From positions 1 to 5,496 of the forward strand of contig JARFRI010000233.1 in assembly GCA_029287335.1 (NCBI GenBank): a stretch of DNA of 5,496 bases, given 5' to 3'. Below, in pieces: positions 1-5,496 of the stretch (its first letter is position 1; each line of letters begins with the position of its first letter). The stretch comes from Phycisphaera sp. GTDB taxonomy: Bacteria > Planctomycetota > Phycisphaerae > Phycisphaerales > Phycisphaeraceae. The notes beneath the pieces are model-generated. The model saw only the letters and a list, made by a program, of their open reading frames with translations. It did not search any database and was not told the origin of the DNA. Position numbers and translations under genes: made by a program.

Positions 1-967
1 TTTTCGGCATCAGCGACGCAAACAACTCGGGCTTAACAACCGGCCGTTGAAGGTGCAGCGGGCTATATAAATCCTGAATAAACGACACGGGCCGACCACT
101 GGCCAGGGTTAATACAACGCCGTCCCAGTCGCTGTCGGTCGTGTTCTCCACGACGGCCCAACCCTGCAAGCTCGCGGTGCCATCGTCATCAACGCCCAGC
201 CGGTAGCTTGTTTTCCAGACGGGGGCTTCAACTAGGTAGCGCAGCCGCACCGCTTGATCGATGTCTCCGCCCAACCGGATATCCACAGGTCGCGCGTCCT
301 GATTGCGTGCCCCGGCGAGGGTCATCAGCGCCTTGTTGAGTTCTTCGGACAACTGCTCGTTGGCCAGCTCCAATTGCTGGACCTGGCGCAGCGACACCTG
401 ACGCATGCCCGCATCGGTCACCAAGGTGATCACGTGGTCGGGTACGGCGACGCCCTCGCCATGTGTCACCACGCTGATCTGGGAAGACACGTCCAGAATA
501 CGCCCAGAGATTGGCCCGGGGGCATGGGCGGTGATCACTTCGCCGCGCAGTTGTATCAAGATGGCGGGCAGGCTGGTGTCGCCGGAGACATCGATGCCGA
601 ACTTGCCCAGGCGTTCGCTTAAGGGTTCGGCCGTGTCAAAGCTGACCGTCGCGGTATCGGCCCCGTAGACCTCCAAGCTCTTGAGGATGTCGTTGATCTG
701 GTCTTCCCGGAATCGCAGCTGCAATTCACCGGCCTCGGGCACGGGTCCGGTGTGCTCGAAAAAGCCTACGCCCGAGCTGTATAAGGTCAACTGTTTGAGC
801 GGCACGTTGACGCCAGCGGCCTTGCCCTGAGCGACTTGTTCGACGGCGTTGTTAGGGTCCTGCGCTGGCACTTGCGCGAAGGCCGTTCTGGAAACGGCCA
901 GCAACACACAGGCGGCGAGCAACGATCGCGTGGATCGTTTCAGGTTGATGGTCGTGGTCCATTTCAT
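1..967 (-). CDS. Exported DUF4139 domain protein (C-terminus beyond the left edge)
   Basis: The 322 residues present begin with a signal peptide: a basic n-region (KRSTR), the hydrophobic stretch LLAACVLLAV and a likely signal peptidase I cut after AFA at residue 31. The mature protein is therefore probably periplasmic or outside the inner membrane. Residues about 57-75 (LKQLTLYSSGVGFFEHTG) resemble the opening beta segment of DUF4139 proteins. Residues 248-303 carry the most typical stretch: APVWKTSYRL, then LQGWAVVENTTDSDWDGV, then LASGRPVSF and DLYSPL. The family's biochemical role is not established. A short helical, coiled-coil-like segment lies at about residues 190-215 (QVQQLELANEQLSEELNKAL). 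The ATG at 965-967 is chosen because AAGGA sits seven bases upstream and the signal peptide follows directly. The gene begins 76 bases after the reductase stop and may be read through from it, but a functional link is not evident. The family call is firm; the function is unknown. Confidence 0.85.
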   Translation of the reverse strand, partial: MKWTTTINLKRSTRSLLAACVLLAVSRTAFAQVPAQDPNNAVEQVAQGKAAGVNVPLKQLTLYSSGVGFFEHTGPVPEAGELQLRFREDQINDILKSLEVYGADTATVSFDTAEPLSERLGKFGIDVSGDTSLPAILIQLRGEVITAHAPGPISGRILDVSSQISVVTHGEGVAVPDHVITLVTDAGMRQVSLRQVQQLELANEQLSEELNKALMTLAGARNQDARPVDIRLGGDIDQAVRLRYLVEAPVWKTSYRLGVDDDGTASLQGWAVVENTTDSDWDGVVLTLASGRPVSFIQDLYSPLHLQRPVVKPELFASLMPK

Positions 968-1043
968 GGGGTCTTCCTTTATTCTCTATTCAGCTCGAAA
1001 GCTCAAAAACGCGAACGCCTGTACCTGAGCGATATTGGACGCA

Positions 1044-2855
1044 TCAGCCGGGTAAAAGTTCACGCGATTGCTCTCGGCCGGGCCCGAAGGGTTGATGACT
1101 GCGGCAACCCCAGCGGAAGACCGTCACGCCCTTGAGCCCAAGTTCCCAGGCGTCGGTGATCACGCGCTTGACTTCTTCGGCCGTTGTCCGCTCCGGTAGG
1201 TTGACTGTCTTTGAAACCGACTGGTCGGTGTTCTGCTGAAACGCGGCTTGTATCCTAAGGTGCTGCTGGGCGGAGATCTGCGTCGCGGTTCGGAACAGGC
1301 GTGCTTCGCTGTCACGCAACCCGGGCGCGTCGGCGAGCGTGCCCGTCTGCCGAGCATGTTCAAGCAGCGCGCCGAGGTCGTGCCCGGTCTCATCGGCGAA
1401 GTGTCGCAGTGCGCGGCAGTCTCGACCTATGGGTTGGCATGAGGTCGCGCTTGGCTGGGAAAAGTTAAAGAAGGGCTCGATCCCGGGGTTCACGCTTGCG
1501 ATCCGGCTGAGGGTGCCGGTCGGTGCGATCGAGGTGCAGGTCGCGTTTCGGAGATGGACACCGGTTCGGGCAAACACGCTCTGATCCCAAGCGGGAAAGG
1601 CCCCGCGCTGATCGGCCAGTTCCTCAGAGGCGTTGTGGGCGGTGTGGTTGATGAAGGCCATAACCTGTGCCGCGATCTGTTCGGCCATGGGCGAGTCGTA
1701 GGCGATGCGCATGCGGACGAGCATGTCCGCGAAGCCCATCACCCCCAAGCCGATCTTGCGGGTACGTCGTGTTGCTTTGGCAACACGCTCGTCGGGCCAG
1801 CGGGTCGCATCGATCACGTTGTCCAGAAAGCGAACCGCCAGGCGTGTCGTTCGCGCGAGCCTTCGCCAGTCGATGCCGGAGCCGCCCGACGATTCGTCGC
1901 GCAGCATGTTCGATAGATTGATCGACCCGAGGGTGCAGGATTCGAACGGCAGCAGCGGCGCTTCGCCACAGGGGTTGGTGGCGTGGATCGGGCCCAGCCC
2001 GGGGACGGGGTTTGCGCGCTCGACAGCGTCCAGAAACACTGCGCCGGGGTCGCCCGATGCCCAAGCGGCCTCCGCGATCGCAGTCAACAGGTCATTGGCC
2101 CAGATGCGCGTGGTCGGCCGATGCGTCTTGGGATCGCGAAGCGCAAAACGCTTACCGTGCTTCGCACAATCCATGAACCGATCCGTTAGGCCGACCGAGA
2201 GATTGAAATGAGGGAGCGATCTGCCGTCACGCTTGCTGGCGATGAACGCATGGATGGACGGGTGATCAACACGCAGCACCCCCATGTTGGCGCCACGTCT
2301 GGGGGATAAAGAGGTGTTGTGCCGTGTCGCCTCATCGATGCGGAGAAGCAGTTGATTCAGTTGTTCGGTTGCGCTTGGCCCACCGGGCCAGTCACCCAAC
2401 GACAAAAATGAAAACCCTGTCCCCGCACCGGCCTGTTGCAGCTGCGTCATCAAACGCAACGTATCGTCGTCACGATCAGGCTCGCCGGTTACAGGCAGCA
2501 CAAAGCAGCCGCTTAACACGCCAACCGTTGTCCCCGCATTCAGGAGGGTCGGCGAGTTGGGCAGGAAGTCCATCGCTGATAGCATCCGCTCAAACGACTC
2601 GGCCAGACATCGGACCTCGACGGCTTCGGCATGGTAGGACTCGGCGTTCGCGATGGCGACGGCCACCCGGTGAAACGCTTCATGAAGCGTTTCAGCGTTG
2701 CGACTTCGATCCGGTCCCATCCAATCACGCGCCATTCGATCATCGATCGATACGCTCGACGGCTTGCGTGTGGCGGGTTGCAGCTGAAATTCACCTTGAT
2801 TGCGCATGATGTTGGTCTCGGTCGAAGTAATGCAACCACAAGCCGTTGCTGCCAT
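1044..2855 (-). CDS. nrdJ: Adenosylcobalamin-dependent class II ribonucleotide reductase, short NrdJ/NrdZ type
   Basis: The enzyme reduces ribonucleotides to deoxyribonucleotides with a radical made from adenosylcobalamin, so it needs no oxygen. Visible family landmarks, numbered from the first ATG, are: PNSPTLLNAG (99-108); SGCFVLPV with the first redox Cys117; GAGTGFSF (143-150); RRGANMGVLRVDHPS (186-200); NLSVGLTDRFM (218-228); NPCGE with finger-loop radical Cys296, Asn294 and Glu298; ESCTLGSINLS with the second redox Cys307, the usual 11 residues further on; GLGVMGFADML (369-379); and the phosphate-binding APTGT (444-448). No N-terminal ATP cone is present, and homology is only clear from about residue 53. 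At 603 residues it is at the short end of the family. After KGVTVFRWGC it ends within 20 residues, with a single Cys584 instead of a C-terminal cysteine pair. The start is uncertain: neither this ATG nor Met17 (2807) has a clear ribosome binding site. The gene lies 48 bases after the dodecin stop. No cobalamin riboswitch fits in that gap. Confidence 0.93.
   Translation of the reverse strand: MAATACGCITSTETNIMRNQGEFQLQPATRKPSSVSIDDRMARDWMGPDRSRNAETLHEAFHRVAVAIANAESYHAEAVEVRCLAESFERMLSAMDFLPNSPTLLNAGTTVGVLSGCFVLPVTGEPDRDDDTLRLMTQLQQAGAGTGFSFLSLGDWPGGPSATEQLNQLLLRIDEATRHNTSLSPRRGANMGVLRVDHPSIHAFIASKRDGRSLPHFNLSVGLTDRFMDCAKHGKRFALRDPKTHRPTTRIWANDLLTAIAEAAWASGDPGAVFLDAVERANPVPGLGPIHATNPCGEAPLLPFESCTLGSINLSNMLRDESSGGSGIDWRRLARTTRLAVRFLDNVIDATRWPDERVAKATRRTRKIGLGVMGFADMLVRMRIAYDSPMAEQIAAQVMAFINHTAHNASEELADQRGAFPAWDQSVFARTGVHLRNATCTSIAPTGTLSRIASVNPGIEPFFNFSQPSATSCQPIGRDCRALRHFADETGHDLGALLEHARQTGTLADAPGLRDSEARLFRTATQISAQQHLRIQAAFQQNTDQSVSKTVNLPERTTAEEVKRVITDAWELGLKGVTVFRWGCRSHQPFGPGREQSRELLPG
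2671..2694. repeat. Perfect 24-base palindrome inside nrdJ
   Basis: The two 12-base arms are exact reverse complements, meeting between 2682 and 2683. The right arm is TGAAGCGTTTCA. The next base pair outward (2670 and 2695) does not match. It lies in codons for the reductase peptide ETLHEAFH, which fits the family consensus for that place, so the sequence is under coding constraint. Because of the symmetry, the opposite strand spells the same ETLHEAF peptide. Whether it acts as a DNA site or an RNA hairpin cannot be told. Confidence 0.9.
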
Positions 2856-2903
2856 ATCCCGTGAAGGGCGATAGCATCGGTTTGGTCCAGGGCGAATGAG
2901 CGC

Positions 2904-3134
2904 TCAATTCGCTTCGAACACAATCTTGAGATGGACGCGGTACTCTTGGATTTCGCCGCTGGTCACGATCACCTTGTGGTCTTTGATCCAGGCGCTCTTA
3001 ACGACGCCCTGCTCTTGCTCCGCGCGCTTCACGCCTGCCGCGACCGCATGTTCAAAACTGTCGTGTGAAGAAGCGCTGATCTCCATAATGGCCGCTACCG
3101 ATGTATTGGTTGCCTGTTCAATCGCTGTTTGCAT
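2904..3134 (-). CDS. Dodecin, small flavin-binding protein
   Basis: Dodecins are proteins of about 65-75 residues that assemble into hollow dodecamers and bind flavins in pairs, stacked against a tryptophan. They are thought to store or buffer riboflavin/FMN and to limit its photochemistry in the cytosol. This 76-residue protein has the expected order: a beta strand (VAAIMEISASS, 13-23), one amphipathic helix (SFEHAVAAGVKRAEQEQ, 26-42), then two strands, SAWIKDHKVIV (47-57) and GEIQEYRVHLKIVFEAN (60-76). Trp49 is the likely flavin-stacking residue, and EYRVHLKIVF is the family signature. The ATG is supported by AAGGAG six bases upstream. It lies between the DUF2267 gene (101-base gap) and nrdJ (48-base gap), all in one direction, so co-transcription is plausible. 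The first 12 residues are a short extension beyond the core fold. The family call is confident; the bound flavin is not known. Confidence 0.93.
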   Translation of the reverse strand: MQTAIEQATNTSVAAIMEISASSHDSFEHAVAAGVKRAEQEQGVVKSAWIKDHKVIVTSGEIQEYRVHLKIVFEAN

Positions 3135-3179
3135 GGCGGTCTCCTTGTGTCATTCGCCCAGTGAAGTCCCAGTGGTGAT

Positions 3180-3202
3180 CCCCCCGTTATGAAGACGGCG
3201 GG
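3180..3202 (-). other. Hairpin in the gap between the DUF2267 and dodecin genes
   Basis: On the transcribed strand CCCGCCGT, a seven-base loop and ACGGGGGG can pair with seven of eight matches. No run of T follows, so it is not a standard intrinsic terminator. It sits upstream of the dodecin ribosome binding site and could act as an mRNA processing or stability element. That role is a guess from position alone. A CACTGGG direct repeat with a four-base spacer lies just downstream of it. Confidence 0.3.
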
Positions 3203-3235
3203 CAACACTTACGATGTTTGATGATGTGGGTCTCA

Positions 3236-3670
3236 TCACGGTTTGGGCCACATGTCGCGCAACTCCTCGGGCAGCGTGTGGCGGATATCGCTGATCTCCC
3301 CTTCGCTGATCCGGTGGCTGAGCATCTTGAAGACACAGCCCACCGCAACCGCAGGGTCCAGGTCGGCGACCTTCAGAGTGTGTTCACGGATCGTGTCATA
3401 GAAGGCCTGCCGCGTCCGGTGGTGGGTCGGCGTTTTGGCGGGAACCCAGCCTTCGTAGTAGAAGCCGCGGATGATCATTGGCAACTCAGAGGCAAGGTCC
3501 GCCGCTTCATCGGGCGACAGGCGGTCGCGCAGCGCGTGTAAAACGACACGCAGCACCGAGTAGGCCTGCGCTTGGCTATCCAGGCCGGCAAGCATCTCCA
3601 GTTCCCCCAGCCAGTCATGTGTTCGGTGCAGGGATTCGTCGAAGGCTGGTACATGGGACTGTGTTTTCAT
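3236..3670 (-). CDS. DUF2267 domain protein
   Basis: This 144-residue, probably all-helical cytosolic protein has the two-part layout of DUF2267. In the first half, AQAYSVLRVVLHALRDRLSPDEAADLASELPMIIRG runs over residues 34-69, followed by FYYEGW (70-75). In the second half, DPAVAVGCVFKMLSHRISEGEISDIRHTLPEELRDMW runs over residues 105-141. The repeated pattern of helix, Leu-Ser/Ile-Ser acidic turn and Leu-Pro suggests an internal duplication. The biochemical function of the family is unknown. Members often lie beside stress-related genes such as universal stress, BON or CBS domain proteins, which is general family knowledge and not shown here. The ATG is supported by AGGAG seven bases upstream. 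It is the first gene of a co-directional trio with dodecin and the class II reductase, and it starts 74 bases after the PEP-CTERM gene. No signal peptide or membrane segment is visible. Confidence 0.9.
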   Translation of the reverse strand: MKTQSHVPAFDESLHRTHDWLGELEMLAGLDSQAQAYSVLRVVLHALRDRLSPDEAADLASELPMIIRGFYYEGWVPAKTPTHHRTRQAFYDTIREHTLKVADLDPAVAVGCVFKMLSHRISEGEISDIRHTLPEELRDMWPKP

Positions 3671-3744
3671 CGGTCGGCTCCTAGTTCTGTTGCAAGACTA
3701 GACCCACTCGTTTCTGTTGATGGGCGACATTGTTTCGACACACT

Positions 3745-4407
3745 TCAGCGACGACGGCGGAGAACAAAACAAGCGTCCATCGCCAGCGCGGTCATGGTGG
3801 AGGGTTCGGGGATCGAGATGGTGTCAACGACGATCTGGTCGATGATCGTGCCTTGAGGGACATTGACGACGATCTGCTCCCAGTCCGGATTGGGGATCAT
3901 CGTGATGTCCCAGTAGGCGTGGTTGGCATCGACGAAAACAGGTGGATCAGATGCGAACAAGCCGTGGTCGGTGGTCGTCGCGCCGCCGCCGCCATGATAT
4001 AGGTCGAAACTGTAGCCCTGTGCGTGGGGCACATCCGGGGCCGGTCCTGTGTAAGTCAGTTGGACGCGGACATACTTCAGTGGCAGTTCATCGACCCAGT
4101 TGATGGTGTTGATGCCGAAGGATCCGCCGCTTGGCTTGGTGATACCGCCATCGCCATCCGCCACATCCCAGACCCAGCCGGGGCCGTCGTAGTCGATGTG
4201 GGTCGAGAATTGGTCGTAGAGGAATTCGCTATTGACTGGCCCCCCACCGCTTTCGCTGTCGGGGTTGGAAAGGTCGCCAGAACTACCAAAGGCCCACTCG
4301 GCGTGGTAGGACAGGGGCCGACCCGCCCACGACGGTGGCGCGAAGTTGTCAGCATAGGCGGATACGCAGATTAGGATGGTGGCAAGTAACGTAATGGGCT
4401 CTAGCAT
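3745..4407 (-). CDS. Exported protein with a PEP-CTERM sorting signal
   Basis: This 220-residue protein is predicted to be secreted and then processed at its C-terminus by an exosortase/archaeosortase-type system; no such enzyme is encoded in the window. The N-terminus has a hydrophobic signal segment (ITLLATILICVSAYA) with likely cleavage after Ala19. Its n-region carries Glu3 and no basic residue, which is unusual. The mature part is rich in Gly, Asp, Pro and Trp, with beta-type stretches such as LKYVRVQLTYTG (110-121) and QIVVDTISI (191-199), as in many small planctomycete surface proteins. The tail is PEPST at 200-204, a short hydrophobic stretch and a terminal RRRR (217-220). The hydrophobic stretch is only about 12 residues and includes Asp211, so it is weaker than usual. 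GGAGG five bases before the ATG supports the start. No enzyme motif was recognised, so the function is unknown. The 267-base gap upstream suggests its own promoter. Confidence 0.85.
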   Translation of the reverse strand: MLEPITLLATILICVSAYADNFAPPSWAGRPLSYHAEWAFGSSGDLSNPDSESGGGPVNSEFLYDQFSTHIDYDGPGWVWDVADGDGGITKPSGGSFGINTINWVDELPLKYVRVQLTYTGPAPDVPHAQGYSFDLYHGGGGATTTDHGLFASDPPVFVDANHAYWDITMIPNPDWEQIVVNVPQGTIIDQIVVDTISIPEPSTMTALAMDACFVLRRRR

Positions 4408-4498
4408 CGGGGCCTCCGTTTCGATTGGGATGGGTTGACGCGATATAGATCAAGGTGCGTTTTTCGTTGGATCGTTTGTGCGAGGTGTCTTTGTTACT

Positions 4499-4527
4499 CT
4501 CTTAAACTTCATCCATTCGACTTTCAA
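4499..4527 (-). promoter_or_regulatory. Weak sigma-70-like promoter candidate for the PEP-CTERM gene
   Basis: On the minus strand TTGAAA (4522-4527) is followed after 17 bases by TAAGAG (4499-4504), about 90 bases before the start codon. The -35 match is good and the -10 match is poor, and promoter rules for this lineage are uncertain. Location in the only sizeable gap is the main support. Confidence 0.2.
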
Positions 4528-4529
4528 TG

Positions 4530-4555
4530 CAAGCGGTACGCATCGAACCCGCTTG
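4530..4555 (-). other. Hairpin with a 7-base-pair stem
   Basis: CAAGCGG and CCGCTTG pair perfectly around a 12-base loop. It lies five bases downstream of the 4561-4595 hairpin on the transcribed strand, and no T run follows. It may be part of a termination or RNA-structure region after the PAC2 gene, or a leader structure. Confidence 0.35.
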
Positions 4556-4560
4556 TCTGC

Positions 4561-4595
4561 CAGCACACACAGTAGACCGCCGATTACTGTGGCTG
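4561..4595 (-). other. Hairpin with a 7-base-pair stem and a bulged 4-base-pair extension
   Basis: CACAGTA and TACTGTG pair perfectly around a 10-base loop. The stem extends with CAGC and GCTG after a three-base bulge (4565-4567). It begins about 80 bases after the PAC2 stop. The lack of a following T run argues against a simple intrinsic terminator. Confidence 0.4.
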
Positions 4596-4674
4596 ACCAT
4601 CGGGCAAACCTGTGTCGTGCTATCAGCCATCGCCTGACCCTGATGGGCATCGTTTGCTGGCGGCTCTTTCTCAA

Positions 4675-5496
4675 CTACTTGAAGATGTCGAGGAACCGAT
4701 CCTCGTAGCGCTCAAAAAGATCTAGCCGGTCTAGCTCCGCCTTCAATTCATAGGCTTTGGTGCCATCGTTCTGCGCCTGCTCAAAGAGCCATTCGATTTT
4801 TTGTGCGTCTTCGGCCGTGGGTTCATTTGGGTGCTGGTCCAAATCGTCGGCCGAGACCTGCTCCTTCCCGTCGGTCGATTCGGGTTGCTGACCCAGGTTC
4901 TCGATCAGTTCGTCGATACGCTCTTCGACGCGTCGGCATTGTTCGCGCAGCTCATCGAGATCAACCGTAATCCCCGCGATCGTTGAGAACACCTCCAGCA
5001 CCGCCAATGACGCCTTAGGAAATGGGAGCAGCGGCAGCGCACCCGGCATCTCACCGAGCAGGCAGGCCCCACGTATCCCATGTTCCGCGGCGACGCCCGC
5101 CAGCACGCCGTTGAGCCCGCCGATCGTCCCGTCATCAAACAGATTCAGATTCAGATTCCGCAATTCATCCACCCCCTCGGCATCCGTCGCTGCACCAAAC
5201 ACGCGCGCGTCGTCTTTCAGTTCCATCGATGTGCCCATCGCCGCAAACGTGAAAACCCGCTGGACACCCAACTCGATCACGCGCTCCATCAACCGGTGGC
5301 AGAACGCGTACTTGCCGATCGCCGGCTGCGCCTCCCCGATGAACAGCACCAGGTCCCGCTGACCTTCGGGGTCCTGCCAATAGAACAACCGGCTGCGTGG
5401 AAGACGCCCGGCCCGGATCAGCCCCTTTTCGACCTGCACGTGGTCTACCTCAAACAATTCGTGCGGCACGAACTCGGCCAACAGATTCATCCCGAG
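4675..5496 (-). CDS. PAC2 family protein (N-terminus beyond the right edge)
   Basis: PAC2 proteins are related to eukaryotic proteasome assembly chaperones. The role of the bacterial members is not established. Numbered from the first Met in the window, landmarks are: HELFEVDHVQVEKG (10-23); RLPRSRLFYW (29-38); RDLVLFIGEAQPAIGKYAFC (45-64); RVFTFAAMGTSM (78-89); GGLNGVLAGVAAEHGIRGACLLGEMP with its surroundings (124-149); and PFPKASLAVLEVFSTIAGI (156-174). A helical segment follows, then a polar acidic linker (about 200-229), and then a conserved-looking tail, ELDRLDLFERYEDRFLDIFK. The frame stays open to the window edge and the family's usual N-terminal strand and glycine-rich turn are missing. 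The Met at 5488-5490 is therefore probably internal, and the gene is given as running off the edge. No signal peptide is seen in the part present, so it is likely cytosolic. It is separated from the next gene by 267 bases and is probably a different transcript. Confidence 0.9.
   Translation of the reverse strand, partial: LGMNLLAEFVPHELFEVDHVQVEKGLIRAGRLPRSRLFYWQDPEGQRDLVLFIGEAQPAIGKYAFCHRLMERVIELGVQRVFTFAAMGTSMELKDDARVFGAATDAEGVDELRNLNLNLFDDGTIGGLNGVLAGVAAEHGIRGACLLGEMPGALPLLPFPKASLAVLEVFSTIAGITVDLDELREQCRRVEERIDELIENLGQQPESTDGKEQVSADDLDQHPNEPTAEDAQKIEWLFEQAQNDGTKAYELKAELDRLDLFERYEDRFLDIFK
5140..5157 (-). repeat. Three-copy hexanucleotide tandem repeat in the PAC2 gene
   Basis: AATCTG occurs three times in a row on the coding strand and encodes Asn-Leu three times (residues 112-117). 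The unit is two codons, so gain or loss of a copy would keep the frame and only change loop length. Confidence 0.85.

Larger units (their letters stand above)
4408..4674. other. Intergenic region between the PAC2 and PEP-CTERM genes
   Basis: This is the longest gap between genes in the window. It holds two neighbouring hairpins (4530-4555 and 4561-4595), a weak promoter-like pair (4499-4527) and the PEP-CTERM ribosome binding site. An open frame with a TTG start (4450-4674) covers much of it on the minus strand. It lacks a ribosome binding site, resembles no known family and has the basic, irregular composition of a chance frame, so it is not called as a gene. The part next to the PEP-CTERM gene is richer in A and T than the surrounding genes, as expected for a promoter region. 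Confidence 0.6.

Noticed and set aside
254..668. Plus-strand open frames opposite the DUF4139 gene
   Set aside because: The minus strand gives a continuous, family-like protein with signal peptide and ribosome binding site. The plus-strand products look like no known protein.
1554..2211. Several long plus-strand open frames opposite nrdJ
   Set aside because: They are antisense shadows of a firmly identified gene, rich in Arg, Ser and Pro, and mutually overlapping in different frames. Their length follows from the codon bias of nrdJ.
2856..2903. Possible cobalamin riboswitch before nrdJ
   Set aside because: The gap to the dodecin gene is 48 bases, too short for the known cobalamin riboswitch fold, and no B12-box-like sequence was seen.
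2897..2906. TGAGCGCTCA palindrome at the dodecin stop codon
   Set aside because: Ten bases of symmetry with no loop and no T run are expected by chance now and then, and part of it is the stop codon itself.
3671..3744. Repeated CAACAGAA in the gap before the DUF2267 gene
   Set aside because: Two copies of an 8-base string with no symmetry and no matching promoter element are too little to call an operator.
4530..4560. tRNA T-loop-like string GGGTTCGATGC on the minus strand
   Set aside because: The five bases on either side of the loop do not pair as a T-stem, and no acceptor, D or anticodon arms can be placed around it.
4450..4674. 74-codon minus-strand open frame beginning with TTG directly after the PAC2 stop
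   Set aside because: It has no ribosome binding site, a rare start codon and a basic, irregular composition with no recognisable family. It covers the gap that holds hairpins and a possible promoter.

Overview
The window is moderately GC-rich bacterial DNA. All six recognisable genes lie on the minus strand, so transcription runs from the right edge to the left. A secreted protein with a PEP-CTERM tail (Pro-Glu-Pro-Ser-Thr ... Arg-Arg-Arg-Arg) and the overall sequence style suggest a planctomycete-like organism, perhaps of the Phycisphaerae type. That assignment is inferred from protein style, not from a phylogenetic marker.

In transcription order the layout is: (1) a PAC2-family protein whose N-terminus lies beyond the right edge (4675-5496); (2) a 267-base gap with two neighbouring hairpins and no convincing gene; (3) a small exported PEP-CTERM protein (3745-4407); (4) a DUF2267 protein (3236-3670); (5) a dodecin, a small flavin-binding protein (2904-3134); (6) a short adenosylcobalamin-dependent class II ribonucleotide reductase, NrdJ/NrdZ type (1044-2855); (7) an exported DUF4139 protein whose C-terminus lies beyond the left edge (1-967).

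The centre of interest is the trio DUF2267 - dodecin - class II reductase. The genes are co-directional with gaps of 101 and 48 bases and may form one transcript. A class II reductase makes deoxyribonucleotides without oxygen, dodecin buffers or stores flavin, and DUF2267 proteins often sit among stress genes. Together they look like a low-oxygen or stress-survival module, which is an inference. The reductase keeps its catalytic cysteines but lacks an N-terminal ATP cone and the usual C-terminal cysteine pair. Its end overlaps another protein-like open frame that stops just before the next gene. A perfect 24-base palindrome lies inside its coding sequence.

No RNA gene, mobile element, CRISPR array or complete novel system could be supported. 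The flanking genes (PAC2, PEP-CTERM protein, DUF4139 protein) have no evident functional link to the trio.
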